The notes: generated by a model from the letters alone, not told the origin. DNA of 64,000 nt from Vicinamibacterales bacterium (GCA_041394705.1 JAWKHS010000025.1:31485-95484), one strand, 5' to 3'. Shown: positions 54,640-62,885, counted from the stretch's first letter. A program made the numbers and translations.

Positions 54640-55974
54640 ATGATGGCTTCTTTCCGCACGTGGGCCGCTCTCGCGATGGGCGCGGCGCTGTTCCTGACGA
54701 CGACGGTGCCCGTCTCGACCAACCAGGCGCCGCCGGTGACGGTGCCGGGCATCGACAAGCCCGTCGTCGTGGTCACCGGCCGCATCTCCGGTTCGGAGAG
54801 CTGGACCAACAACTTCTACTACGTCCTCCGCGGCGCGGTCTTCGTCGAGGACGGCGCCACGCTGAACATCCAGGCGGGCACGCGCGTCATCGGCGAGGCC
54901 GGCAGCGTGGGCACGCTCATCGTGCTGCGCGGCGGGCGGCTGAACGCCGTCGGCACGGCGGCCCAGCCCATCGTCTTCACCAGCGACCAGCCGATCGGGT
55001 CGCGCGACCGCGGCGACTGGGGCGGGCTCATCATCAACGGCCGGGCGCCGGTGAACCTCGAGGGTGGGGAAGGCCAGGGCGAGGCCGACACCGGCATCTA
55101 CGGCGGCGACGACGAGGACGACGACAGCGGGACGCTCAAGTACGTCCGGGTGGAGTTCGCGGGCGTCGAGTTCAGTCCCGACAACGAGCTCAACGGCATC
55201 GCGTTCCAGGGCGTCGGCCGCGGGACCACGTTCGACTACATCCAGGTGCACATGAACCGCGACGACGCGTTCGAGTGGTTCGGAGGCACCGCCGACGTGA
55301 AGCACATGGTGGCGTCCAACGCCGCCGACGACAGCTTCGACTGGACCTTCGGCTGGCGCGGCCGGGCCCAGTTCATGGTCGTGACGCAGCGCGGCGACGA
55401 CGCCGACAACGGCATCGAGGCCGACAACAGCGAGTTCAACAACAACGACCTGCCGCGGTCCAACCCCCAGATCTACAACATCACGCTCTGCGGGGATCCC
55501 GACACGGACGAGGGCGCCGAGAGCGTGCGGGCCGCCAACCTCCGCCGAGGCACGGCCTTCACGATCCGCAACTTCCTCATCACGGGCTTCAAGCGCACCG
55601 GCTTCCAGATCGAGACGAGCAACACCGCCACGACCGGCCAGGTCGAGAACGGCACCTCGCACATGGACTCGGGAGTCGTCTGGGGCACCCCCGTGATGCA
55701 CTCGAGCGTGACGCAGTTCGTCAATCGCGGCCTCTTCACGAACGTCCGGCTGTCCGCGAGCGACGCCGAGGTGGGACTCTCCGCGGCGATGTGCGCCAAC
55801 CACGACGCGCCGGACTTCCAGCCGACGTCGGTGGCGACCCTGGCCGGCGGGCAACTGGCGCCCACGCAGCCCCCGAACGACGGCTTCTTCGAGCCCGTCA
55901 CCTTCATCGGCGCGATTCCGCCGGCACCGGCGGCCAACTGGATGGACGGCTGGACGTCCTTCCCCCAGCGCTAG
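54640..55974 (+). CDS. Secreted parallel beta-helix protein paired with the TonB receptor
   Basis: 444 residues. Signal peptide about 1-27. Repeated beta-helix rungs: VEDGATLNIQAGTRVIGEAG, LIVLRGGRLNAVGTAAQPIV, GDWGGLIINGRAPVN, and RIRNFLITGF-type rungs later. An acidic DDEDDDSG loop near residue 155-165 could bind Ca or a cationic ligand. Two Cys (in TLCGDPD and AAMCANHD) may form a disulfide. Such proteins accompany TonB receptors as surface partners; no enzyme motif is visible. GGAG at 54624-54627; ATG 54643 is an alternative start. Confidence 0.75.
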   Translation: MMASFRTWAALAMGAALFLTTTVPVSTNQAPPVTVPGIDKPVVVVTGRISGSESWTNNFYYVLRGAVFVEDGATLNIQAGTRVIGEAGSVGTLIVLRGGRLNAVGTAAQPIVFTSDQPIGSRDRGDWGGLIINGRAPVNLEGGEGQGEADTGIYGGDDEDDDSGTLKYVRVEFAGVEFSPDNELNGIAFQGVGRGTTFDYIQVHMNRDDAFEWFGGTADVKHMVASNAADDSFDWTFGWRGRAQFMVVTQRGDDADNGIEADNSEFNNNDLPRSNPQIYNITLCGDPDTDEGAESVRAANLRRGTAFTIRNFLITGFKRTGFQIETSNTATTGQVENGTSHMDSGVVWGTPVMHSSVTQFVNRGLFTNVRLSASDAEVGLSAAMCANHDAPDFQPTSVATLAGGQLAPTQPPNDGFFEPVTFIGAIPPAPAANWMDGWTSFPQR

Positions 55975-55998
55975 CCGAGGCGCACCCGGATCACCCGT

Positions 55999-56054
55999 GG
56001 GCCGGCGAGGGCCGGCCCGGCGGAGCTGCGGCGGTATCCGCCGGGCTCCGCCGG
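55999..56054. terminator. Two consecutive GC-rich hairpins after the beta-helix gene
   Basis: Hairpin 1: GGGCCGGC (55999-56006), loop GAGG, GCCGGCCC (56011-56018). Hairpin 2: CCGGCGGAGC (56017-56026) pairs with GCTCCGCCGG (56045-56054), enclosing a smaller GCGG/CCGC stem. The hairpins share two bases. Probably ends the receptor operon. Confidence 0.55.
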
Positions 56055-56080
56055 TCTGCGGGCCGGGTAGACTCCCTGCC

Positions 56081-56605
56081 GTGATCCCCGAACGACCGCG
56101 CTACAGCCGCCGGCGTCTGTTCGCCCTGCTCGGCGGGGCCGCCGCGGCCGTCGCTTCGTGCGTCGGCGAGCCGCCCCTGGCCCACGCCTCCGACACGCCC
56201 GAGGCCCTGCTGACCGCCGTGCTCGATCGCCTCGCCGCGCGCGACCGCGGCGGCCTCGACGCGCTGGCACTCAGCGAAGAGGAGTTCAGGCGCCTCGTAT
56301 GGCCGAGCTTGCCGGCGGCGCGGCCCGAGCGGAACCTGCCGTTCAGCTACGTGTGGGGCGACCTGCACCAGAAGAGCGACGCCAGCCTGCGCCAGGTGCT
56401 CGCGCGTCACGGCGGCCGCCGCTACCGCCTGGAGCACGTCCGCTTCGAGGGCGAAACGAGCGCCTACGCCGCGGTCACGGTGCACCGTGGGGCGGTGGTG
56501 GACGTGCGGGACGACGGCGGCGAGTCCGCGGCCATTCGCGTCTGCGGCTCGCTCGTCGAGCGGGCGGGCCGGTGGAAGGTGTTCAGCTACGTCGTCGACG
56601 ACTGA
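56081..56605 (+). CDS. Putative Tat-exported protein of unknown function
   Basis: 174 residues from a GTG at 56081. N-terminus PERPRYSRRRLFALLGG with twin Arg and hydrophobic core, then CVGEPPLAHAS: a Tat signal, with a Cys that could be lipidated (VASC). The mature part is beta-rich, ending RAGRWKVFSYVVDD, reminiscent of small SnoaL/NTF2-like folds, but I cannot assign it. It lies between the receptor operon and the DUF47-pit operon and its stop precedes Pho box F. Confidence 0.65.
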   Translation: MIPERPRYSRRRLFALLGGAAAAVASCVGEPPLAHASDTPEALLTAVLDRLAARDRGGLDALALSEEEFRRLVWPSLPAARPERNLPFSYVWGDLHQKSDASLRQVLARHGGRRYRLEHVRFEGETSAYAAVTVHRGAVVDVRDDGGESAAIRVCGSLVERAGRWKVFSYVVDD

Positions 56606-56610
56606 GCCGC

Positions 56611-56647
56611 GTCACAAATGTAACGTCGTTGTAACGAGATTTGTGAC
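56611..56647 (+). promoter_or_regulatory. Candidate Pho box F within an inverted repeat, upstream of DUF47-pit
   Basis: TGTAACG (56619-56625) and TGTAACG (56630-56636) are identical direct repeats 11 bp apart, C at 56624 and 56635. They are flanked by a perfect 8-bp inverted repeat, GTCACAAA (56611-56618) and TTTGTGAC (56640-56647). A second regulator could bind the dyad. Confidence 0.7.
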
Positions 56648-56655
56648 ACACTCCC

Positions 56656-56685
56656 GGTGCCCGACGGCCGAGCTCGCCGGGCACC
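56656..56685 (+). other. Leader hairpin before the DUF47 ribosome site
   Basis: GGTGCCCG (56656-56663) pairs with CGGGCACC (56678-56685) around a 14-nt loop, directly followed by GAGGGAG (56686-56692) and the GTG at 56698. It would sit at the 5' end of the transcript and could affect ribosome access. Confidence 0.5.
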
Positions 56686-56697
56686 GAGGGAGTAGCC

Positions 56698-57318
56698 GTG
56701 GCCGCGTTTCGCCTGATTCCGAAGGAAGAGAAGTTCTACGCCGATTTCATCGCCCTCGCCGACCGCATCGTGTCCGGCGCGACGCTCCTCGAGAAGATGC
56801 TGGCGTCCGATCCCCCGGCATGGGAGATGGGCATCGAGATCAAGCAGGTCGAGGAATCCTGCGATTCGGTCACGCACGAGATCATCCAGCGCCTGAACCG
56901 CACCTTCGTCACGCCGATCGACCGCGAGGACATCCACTCGCTCGCCAAGTCGCTCGACGACGTCATGGACGCCATCGACGCCGCGGCCGGGGTCGTCCGG
57001 CGCTACCGCATCGCCACGATGCCGTACGGCGCCCGCGAGCTCGCTTCGCTCATCTGGCGCTCGGCCATGCAGGTCAAGGTGGCCGTGGAGGCGCTCGAAA
57101 AGAAGACCGGCGTGCACGACCGCGCCGTCGAGATCAACCGCCTCGAGAACGCCGCCGACACCCTGCACGACGAAGCGCTCCGCCGGCTCTTCGAGAACGA
57201 GAAGGACGCGGTCACGATCCTGAAGTGCAAGGAGATGCTCGACCTGCTCGAGCTGGCGACCGACGCGTGCGAGGACGTGGCCAACGTGCTCGAAGGCGTC
57301 GTGGTGAAGCACGGCTAG
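56698..57318 (+). CDS. DUF47 family Pit accessory protein (PhoU-like)
   Basis: 206 residues, all helical, from a GTG at 56698. DUF47 pattern: FYADFIALADRIVSGATLL, the conserved IKQVEESCDSVTHEIIQRL and FVTPIDREDIHSLAKSLDDV, then RLENAADTLHDEAL. Such proteins are structurally PhoU-like and are always next to Pit transporters. It starts after GAGGGAG and ends 6 nt before pit. Modulates phosphate uptake, inferred from pairing. Confidence 0.93.
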   Translation: MAAFRLIPKEEKFYADFIALADRIVSGATLLEKMLASDPPAWEMGIEIKQVEESCDSVTHEIIQRLNRTFVTPIDREDIHSLAKSLDDVMDAIDAAAGVVRRYRIATMPYGARELASLIWRSAMQVKVAVEALEKKTGVHDRAVEINRLENAADTLHDEALRRLFENEKDAVTILKCKEMLDLLELATDACEDVANVLEGVVVKHG

Positions 57319-57324
57319 CCGGTC

Positions 57325-58320
57325 ATGGATCACTCGCTCGTGATCGTCGTCGTCGTGACGGCGTTGGTGTTCGACTACATCAACGGCTTCCACGACGCCG
57401 CCAACTCCATCGCGACCGTCGTCTCGACGCGCGTCCTGTCACCGGGCAAGGCCGTCGTCTGGGCGGCGTTCTTCAACTTCGCCGCAATCTTCGTCTTCGG
57501 CACCGCCGTGGCCAAGACCATGGGGTCCGGCATGATCGACCTGAAGGTCGTCACCGGCGCGGTGGTCCTCGCCGGACTGTTCGGGGCGATCGTCTGGGAC
57601 CTGATCACGTGGTACTACGGACTGCCGACGAGCTCGTCGCACGCGCTCATCGGCGGCTACGGCGGGGCGGCCGTGGCCAAGGCGGGCATGGTCGCCATCC
57701 TGCCGTCCGGCTGGACGAAGACGCTGGTGTTCATCGTGCTCTCGCCCCTGATCGGCATGGCGCTCGGCTTCGCGTTCATGGCCATCATCTTCTGGACCTG
57801 CCGGGGCATGGCGCCCTCCCGCGTGGACGGGTGGTTCCGGCGCCTCCAGCTCCTGTCGGCGGCGCTCTTCTCGCTCGGGCACGGCGCCAACGACGCCCAG
57901 AAGACGATGGGCATCATCGCGAGCGCGCTCTTCGCCGGCGGCTACATCCAGACCTTCGACATTCCCGGATGGGTCATCGTCGCGGCCTACCTCGCCATCT
58001 CGGCCGGGACGCTCTCGGGCGGCTGGCGCATCATCCACACGATGGGGTCGAAGATCACGCGGCTGCAGCCGGTCGGCGGGTTCGCCGCCGAGACGGCGGG
58101 CGCGTTCTCGCTCTTCATGGCGTCGGGCCTGGGCATTCCGGTGAGCACCACGCACACGATCACGGGCGCCATCGTCGGGGTCGGCTCGGTGCGCCGCATG
58201 TCGGCCGTGCGCTGGGGGGTGGCCGGCCAGATCGTCTGGGCCTGGGTGCTCACGATCCCGGCGGCGGCCCTCATCGCCGCCGTGTCCTACTACGTCCTGG
58301 CGTCGGCCGGATTCAGCTAG
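57325..58320 (+). CDS. pit: Low-affinity inorganic phosphate transporter (Pit)
   Basis: 331 residues, about ten membrane helices in two inverted repeats. Pit signatures DYINGFHDAANSIATVVSTR in the first repeat and SLGHGANDAQKTMG in the second, plus TWYYGLPTSSSHALIGGY. Couples phosphate entry to the proton or metal gradient. Its TAG stop (58318-58320) interlocks with the stop of the convergent histidine kinase gene (58317-58319). Confidence 0.96.
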   Translation: MDHSLVIVVVVTALVFDYINGFHDAANSIATVVSTRVLSPGKAVVWAAFFNFAAIFVFGTAVAKTMGSGMIDLKVVTGAVVLAGLFGAIVWDLITWYYGLPTSSSHALIGGYGGAAVAKAGMVAILPSGWTKTLVFIVLSPLIGMALGFAFMAIIFWTCRGMAPSRVDGWFRRLQLLSAALFSLGHGANDAQKTMGIIASALFAGGYIQTFDIPGWVIVAAYLAISAGTLSGGWRIIHTMGSKITRLQPVGGFAAETAGAFSLFMASGLGIPVSTTHTITGAIVGVGSVRRMSAVRWGVAGQIVWAWVLTIPAAALIAAVSYYVLASAGFS

Positions 58321-59695
58321 ACGTCCGACGCTCCGCGCCGGCCAGCGGCAGGCGCACGTCGAACTGGGCGCCGCCCGACGGGCGGTTCTCCACGCGCGCC
58401 GTCCCGCCGTGCAGTTCGGCCAGGTGCTTGACGATCGCCAGGCCGAGCCCCGTGCCTCCCGGCCGGCCACGCGACTTGTCCACGCGGTAGAACCGCTCGA
58501 ACACGCGGCCGACGTCCTCGGGTGGGATGCCCGGGCCGTTGTCGGTCACGCGGAGCGCGAGCGCGTCGTCCTCCCGCCAGGCGCTCACGGCGACCGCGCC
58601 GCCCTCCTGCGTGTAGTTCGTGGCGTTCTCGATCAGGTTCCGCAGGATGTCGTGGACCTTCGTGCCGTCCACGCGCACGCCGCGCGTGTCCGGCCCGACG
58701 TCGGTCGTCACGGCCAGCCGCTTGGCGGCCGCGGCCTGCGACAGATCCTCCACCACGGCCGCGACGATGGCGGGCACGTCGGCCGGCGCCTCGTCGAGGG
58801 CCTCCTTGCCCGCGTCGAGCAGGGCCAGGCGCAGCAGGTCGCGGACCAGGCGCTCCATCCGGCCGGCGTGCCGCTGGATGATGCCCAGGAAGCGGCGTCG
58901 CGCGTCCGGATCGTCCGCGTCGTCGGCCAGGGCGTCCGCGTATCCCCGGATGGCGGTGAGCGGCGTCCTGAGCTCGTGCGACACGTTGGCCACGAAGTCG
59001 CGCCGGATCTGGTCGGTGCGCTTCAGCTCGGTCACGTCGTGCAGCACCACGACGACGCCGCGGCCGGCGCCCTGGACCGGCGCGATCCGGGCCGCCAGGT
59101 CGCGTCCGGCGTCGCGCGTGGAGGCGAGTTCGAAGGCCGACGCCGGCCCTCCCCCGAGCGCCCGGCCCACGTGCTCGACGACGCCCGGGTGCCGCAGCGC
59201 CTCGACGTACGGCCGGCCGACGGCATCGCGATCGATGCGCAGCATCCGGCGGGCCGCGTCGTTCACGAGCTGCAGCCGCGCGCTCTCGTCCACCACCAGC
59301 ACGCCCTCGACCATGCTGCCGAGGATGGCTTCCATGCGGGCCCGATCGCGCTGGAGGGTGACGATGCGCCGCTCCTGCTCCTGGACCGCGTGGTCCAGCG
59401 CGCGAGCCGCGAGGCCCAGTTCGTCGTCGCCGTAGTCGGGTCCCGTCCGGCTCACGTCCCCGAGCGCATACCGGCGGCCGACCTCGGCGATGGCGCGCGC
59501 CCGCGCCGCGAGCCGCCCGCCGATGATCGAGGCCGCCCCGAAGGCCAGGAGCAGGGCCAGGCCGAACCCCAGGCCGACGGCGAGCGCGGGGCGGGTCACG
59601 GCGCCGCGGGCGATCACGAGCCACACGAACGCCAACGCCACCGCCGACACCGCGGCCGCGGCCGCGAACACCGTCGCGCGGGCGTCCTGTCGCAC
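58317..59695 (-). CDS. phoR: PhoR-like sensor histidine kinase
   Basis: 459-460 residues from a GTG at 59695. Two N-terminal membrane helices (about 10-30 and 38-58) with almost no periplasmic loop, then a HAMP-like stretch, a PAS domain (about 125-225; ILGSMVEGVLVVDES), HisKA with phosphorylated His in DFVANVSHELRTPLTA, and HATPase motifs IENATNYTQEGG, DNGPGIPPEDVGRVFERFYR and GTGLGLAIVKHLAELHGG. The short periplasmic part and PAS domain match PhoR kinases that sense Pst/PhoU. It starts 6 nt after the phoB-like stop and follows pit. Confidence 0.92.
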
Positions 59696-59701
59696 GCCGC
59701 G

Positions 59702-60415
59702 TCAGTCCCCGCGGACCTGGCCGGCGGCCGTCGGGGCCGGATCCTGGAGCTTGTAGCCGAACTGCTTCACGGTCACGAGCGCGTCGACCAGGAACGGGAG
59801 CTTCTCGCGCAGGCGCCGGACGTGGACGTCGACCGTGCGCGTGCCGCCCGTGTAGGAGTAGTCCCACACGTCGGACAGGAGCAGGTCGCGCGACAGCACG
59901 CGGCCGCGGTGGCTGATCAGGTACCTGAGCAGCGTGAACTCCTTCGCCGTGAGCCGCACTTCGCGCCCGTCGGCCGTCACCAGGTGCCGGTCGAGATCCA
60001 CGGCGAGTGGACCGTAGTCGAGGCGGCCCGCCGACGGCACGGCGCGCTCGGCACGGCGGAGCAGCGCCTTCACGCGCGCGACGAGCTCCTTCGGGCTGAA
60101 AGGCTTGGTGATGTAGTCGTCGGCGCCCATCTCGAGGCCGGCGATGCGGTCGGACTCGGCCGCCTTGGCCGTGAGCATGATGATGGGGAGCGCCGCGGTG
60201 GCCGGATCGGCGCGGAGCGTGCGGCACACCGTGAGGCCGTCCACGTCCGGCAGCATCAGGTCCAGGACGACCAAGTCCGACGGCGCCGCCGCCAGCCGGG
60301 CCGCGACGTCCCTGCCGGTGGCGGTGGACTCCACGGTGAATCCGTCCTTCTCGAGGTAGTGGCGGACGAGATCGGCGATGTCGGCGTCGTCCTCCGCCAC
60401 CAGGATGCGCGGCAT
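59702..60415 (-). CDS. phoB: PhoB-type response regulator
   Basis: 237 residues. Receiver: ILVAEDDADIADL, acceptor Asp in LVVLDLMLPDVDG, LTAKAAESD, YITKPFSPKEL. Winged helix LTAKEFTLLRYLISHRGRVL and SYTGGTRTVDVHVRRLREKL, with the Arg/Thr-rich recognition helix that contacts direct repeats. Cotranscribed with the PhoR-like kinase. TATACT lies 8 nt before the ATG (60424-60429, minus). The natural candidate to bind the 11-bp direct repeats A-F, although the orphan regulator at 41857 is a rival. Confidence 0.92.
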   Translation of the reverse strand: MPRILVAEDDADIADLVRHYLEKDGFTVESTATGRDVAARLAAAPSDLVVLDLMLPDVDGLTVCRTLRADPATAALPIIMLTAKAAESDRIAGLEMGADDYITKPFSPKELVARVKALLRRAERAVPSAGRLDYGPLAVDLDRHLVTADGREVRLTAKEFTLLRYLISHRGRVLSRDLLLSDVWDYSYTGGTRTVDVHVRRLREKLPFLVDALVTVKQFGYKLQDPAPTAAGQVRGD

Positions 60416-60423
60416 GCGTCGTC

Positions 60424-60429
60424 AGTATA
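60424..60429 (-). promoter_or_regulatory. -10 element (TATACT) of the phoB-phoR operon, leaderless-type
   Basis: Minus-strand TATACT ends 8 nt before the ATG at 60415, so transcription would begin within about two bases of the start codon. No tandem Pho half-sites are seen here. Confidence 0.45.
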
Positions 60430-60485
60430 GAACGGGCGTGCGCGGCCGAGGCTGCGTGGCGGCACGACGTGACGGCGTACACGAC

Positions 60486-60516
60486 ACGGGGCTGGCGCGC
60501 CATGCGCCAGCCCCGT
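60486..60516. terminator. Long perfect hairpin downstream of the S8 peptidase
   Basis: ACGGGGCTGGCGC (60486-60498), loop GCCAT, GCGCCAGCCCCGT (60504-60516): a 13-bp perfect stem just past the peptidase stop at 60541. Probably terminates it and insulates the phoB promoter. Confidence 0.65.
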
Positions 60517-60540
60517 CGTCGCCGTGGCCGGGGGGGGCCG

Positions 60541-62469
60541 CTACTTCTTGACCGGGACGTTGATCACGGTGGTCGTGTCCTCGGCCGTCACCTCGGGCGG
60601 GTCGGTGCTCGCATCGGTGCCGGCGCCGGCGTCGCGGGTGGCCGAGTTGCCCCACACGATGTTGTTGCCCCACACGATGTTGTTGCCCCACACGATGTTG
60701 TTGCCCCAGACGATGTTCTCGCCCCAGACGATGTTCTCACCCCAGACGATGTTCTCACCCCAGACGATGTTCTCGCCCCACACGATGTTCTCGCCCCAGA
60801 CGATGTTCTCGCCCCAGACGATGTTGTTCGTGTAGACCGACTCGCCCCACACGATGTTCTGCCCCCAGAACATCGACTTGGTCCAGGGCGTGACGGCGCC
60901 GCCGAACGTGGAGGACTCGCTGACGCTGCCCGTCAGCCACCAGCTGCCCACGGGCGCCGACGGGTTGATGTTGCGGACCAGGTCCAGGGCGCCGCGCGCG
61001 TTCAGCTCGCCGGCGCCCTGCGTGAGATGGTCGTAGCTGACGCCGGCGTCGGTCTTCACGTCGGTGGCCGTGAACTGCAGGATGGCCTTGATGGCGTTCG
61101 GCGTGAGGGCCGTGCGGGGCACGCCCGTGGTGAAGGTGCCCATCTCGACGTTCACCTGGTGCATCGCGGCCACCGCGGCCGCCACCGCGGGCGCCGCCAT
61201 GCTCGTGCCCGAGAGGCGGAGGTAGTTCGCCTGCAGGGCATTCGGTGCGGTCACGCGGAAGGTCGGATACTGCAGGAAGAGCGTGCTCACCGGGTCGGCC
61301 AGCGAGACGACCTTGTGGCCGGGCGCCACCAGATCGGGCTTGGCGAAGCCGTCGTACCACGTCGGCCCGCGCGAGCTGTAGTCGGCCATGCGGTCGTCGC
61401 CGCGCGACACCGTGCCGCGCGAGTCCACGGCCCCGACCGTGATGGCCGACGGGGCGTTCCCGGGCGAGCCGATACCGGCATAGCCGACGGCGCCCGTCGT
61501 GGGGTTCACGCCGTAATTGCCGGCCGAGGCCACCACGGTGATGCCGGCGCGCACGGCCGCTTCCACGGCCTGCACCAGCGGGTCCGTCGCCGCCGGCTCG
61601 TAGATGGGGTGGCCGAGCGACAGGTTGATGACCTTGATGTTGTAGGCGGTCCGGTTGGCGGTCGCCCACTGCACCGCGGCGACGACGTTCGACGTCGACC
61701 CGGCGCCCGTGTTGTCGAGCACGCGCAGCCCGATCAGGTTCACATACATCCCGACGCCCTGGAACGCCTGGTTGTAGCCGGCGCCGCTGCCGTTGCTGGC
61801 GATGATGCCGGCCACGTGCGTGCCGTGGCCGTAGCCGTCCACGGGCGGCACGTTCAGGGCGACGCCGGTCGTGAAGTCGCGGAAGGCCACGATGCGGCCC
61901 GCCAGATCGGGGCGGGGCGCGATGCCCGAGTCGATGACGGCGACGCCGATGCCGTAGCCGTCTTCGTAGGGCGTGCCGGCGACGCCGGTCTGGTACGGCA
62001 GGATGCCGACCGACTGCTGCAGGTTCGGCTGGCTGCCGACCTGCGTGCTGACCACGGGCGCGTCCTCCGACACGGAGAGCACGTTCGGGTGCTTGGCGAG
62101 CCGCTCGGCCTGGCGCGGCGTCACCCAGAGCGTGATGCCGTCGATCAGGTCGTGCTCGTTCTGCAGCGTCGCGTCGTAGCGGCGGAGCAGGCGCTTCACC
62201 AGGCCCCGGCGGCCCGGCTCGACCCTGACGATCACCTTGACCAGGTTGTCCGGGTGGTTCCGCAGGTGCGCGCGCATCCGCATGTCGAGGTGCTGCGCCG
62301 AGGCCGCGGCCGGCAGCATCGTCAGCGCGACGATCGCCGCGAGGCCGAGGCCCATGACGCGGCGCGCCTGAAGGGTTCGGTCGGCCCAGATGGCCTTCCG
62401 CCGCGCATTCCAGGTGGCCTTGCCGCGCAGCTGCGGGTGCTGGCGGCTGATGCTCGTTCTGCTGTTCAC
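60541..62469 (-). CDS. Secreted S8 subtilisin-like peptidase with C-terminal hexapeptide repeats
   Basis: 642 residues from a GTG at 62469, chosen because AGGAA lies 6-8 nt before and the upstream frame is not protein-like. Signal region about residues 37-58 (GLGLAAIVALTMLPAAASAQ). I9-like prodomain about 60-145. Catalytic triad D in VAVIDSGIAP, H in GYGHGTHVAG, S in LSGTSMAAPAVAAAV. The C-terminal ~110 residues contain NIVWGE (six times) then NIVWGN (four times), preceded by MFWGQ and one more NIVWG copy. The repeat tail is likely an envelope-targeting or display region. Secreted or surface-bound. Confidence 0.93.
   Translation of the reverse strand: MNSRTSISRQHPQLRGKATWNARRKAIWADRTLQARRVMGLGLAAIVALTMLPAAASAQHLDMRMRAHLRNHPDNLVKVIVRVEPGRRGLVKRLLRRYDATLQNEHDLIDGITLWVTPRQAERLAKHPNVLSVSEDAPVVSTQVGSQPNLQQSVGILPYQTGVAGTPYEDGYGIGVAVIDSGIAPRPDLAGRIVAFRDFTTGVALNVPPVDGYGHGTHVAGIIASNGSGAGYNQAFQGVGMYVNLIGLRVLDNTGAGSTSNVVAAVQWATANRTAYNIKVINLSLGHPIYEPAATDPLVQAVEAAVRAGITVVASAGNYGVNPTTGAVGYAGIGSPGNAPSAITVGAVDSRGTVSRGDDRMADYSSRGPTWYDGFAKPDLVAPGHKVVSLADPVSTLFLQYPTFRVTAPNALQANYLRLSGTSMAAPAVAAAVAAMHQVNVEMGTFTTGVPRTALTPNAIKAILQFTATDVKTDAGVSYDHLTQGAGELNARGALDLVRNINPSAPVGSWWLTGSVSESSTFGGAVTPWTKSMFWGQNIVWGESVYTNNIVWGENIVWGENIVWGENIVWGENIVWGENIVWGENIVWGNNIVWGNNIVWGNNIVWGNSATRDAGAGTDASTDPPEVTAEDTTTVINVPVKK
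60649..60828 (-). repeat. Ten tandem 18-bp repeats encoding NIVWG[E/N]
   Basis: Ten uninterrupted 18-bp units encode the hexapeptide NIVWGE or NIVWGN; an eleventh copy (about 60843-60860) is separated by a VYTN insertion. Units differ mainly at synonymous and E/N positions, indicating expansion by duplication. There are no unique spacers, so it is not a CRISPR array. Confidence 0.9.
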
Positions 62470-62885
62470 GGTCGTTCCTCGTGGGCTGCGTGGAAGATTC
62501 ACGTCGTCCCGTTGAGCAACGCCGGTGCCATGCCAGCGCAGTGGACTCAACCTGTTGGAGACACACCACTTAGCGCGTGAGCCCCGTGTGGCCGTGCGGC
62601 CGCGCCTTGTTCCGCGACAGCACACCGGCGAGGCGTCGCACGGCCCCCGAGGCCGGACGCCGGGGATGTGCGCGTCGCGCCGCGCGGCTGCGCGTGGTGG
62701 CATACCGATCGGGACGTCGCGCCGGCGTGCTCCGATTCAGGGCACGGTGTCACGGCGTGGAACACGCCCGCGCACAGCCTCGTGATCGGCGCGGGCGTCG
62801 CGTGAGGGCGTCGAGGTTCAGGTGGCGGAGGACGCCCGCGCAGGGAGTGCGGCCGCATGCCGCGCCGTGTCAACGCCGGGCAGCG
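62470..62885. other. 416-bp intergenic region with no supported gene
   Basis: Lies upstream of the S8 gene and downstream of the truncated gene at the right edge. It holds the AGGAA ribosome site of the peptidase (around 62475). Open frames here are short and of frame-shadow composition. I see no tRNA, hairpin with T-run or Pho half-sites, and no convincing -10. Confidence 0.5.

Noticed and set aside
60649..60876. Regular 18-bp repeats as a CRISPR array
   Set aside because: Units are contiguous with no unique spacers and stay in frame inside a subtilase.
62525..62873. Small frames in the gap before the S8 gene
   Set aside because: Low-complexity, overlapping on both strands, no ribosome sites.
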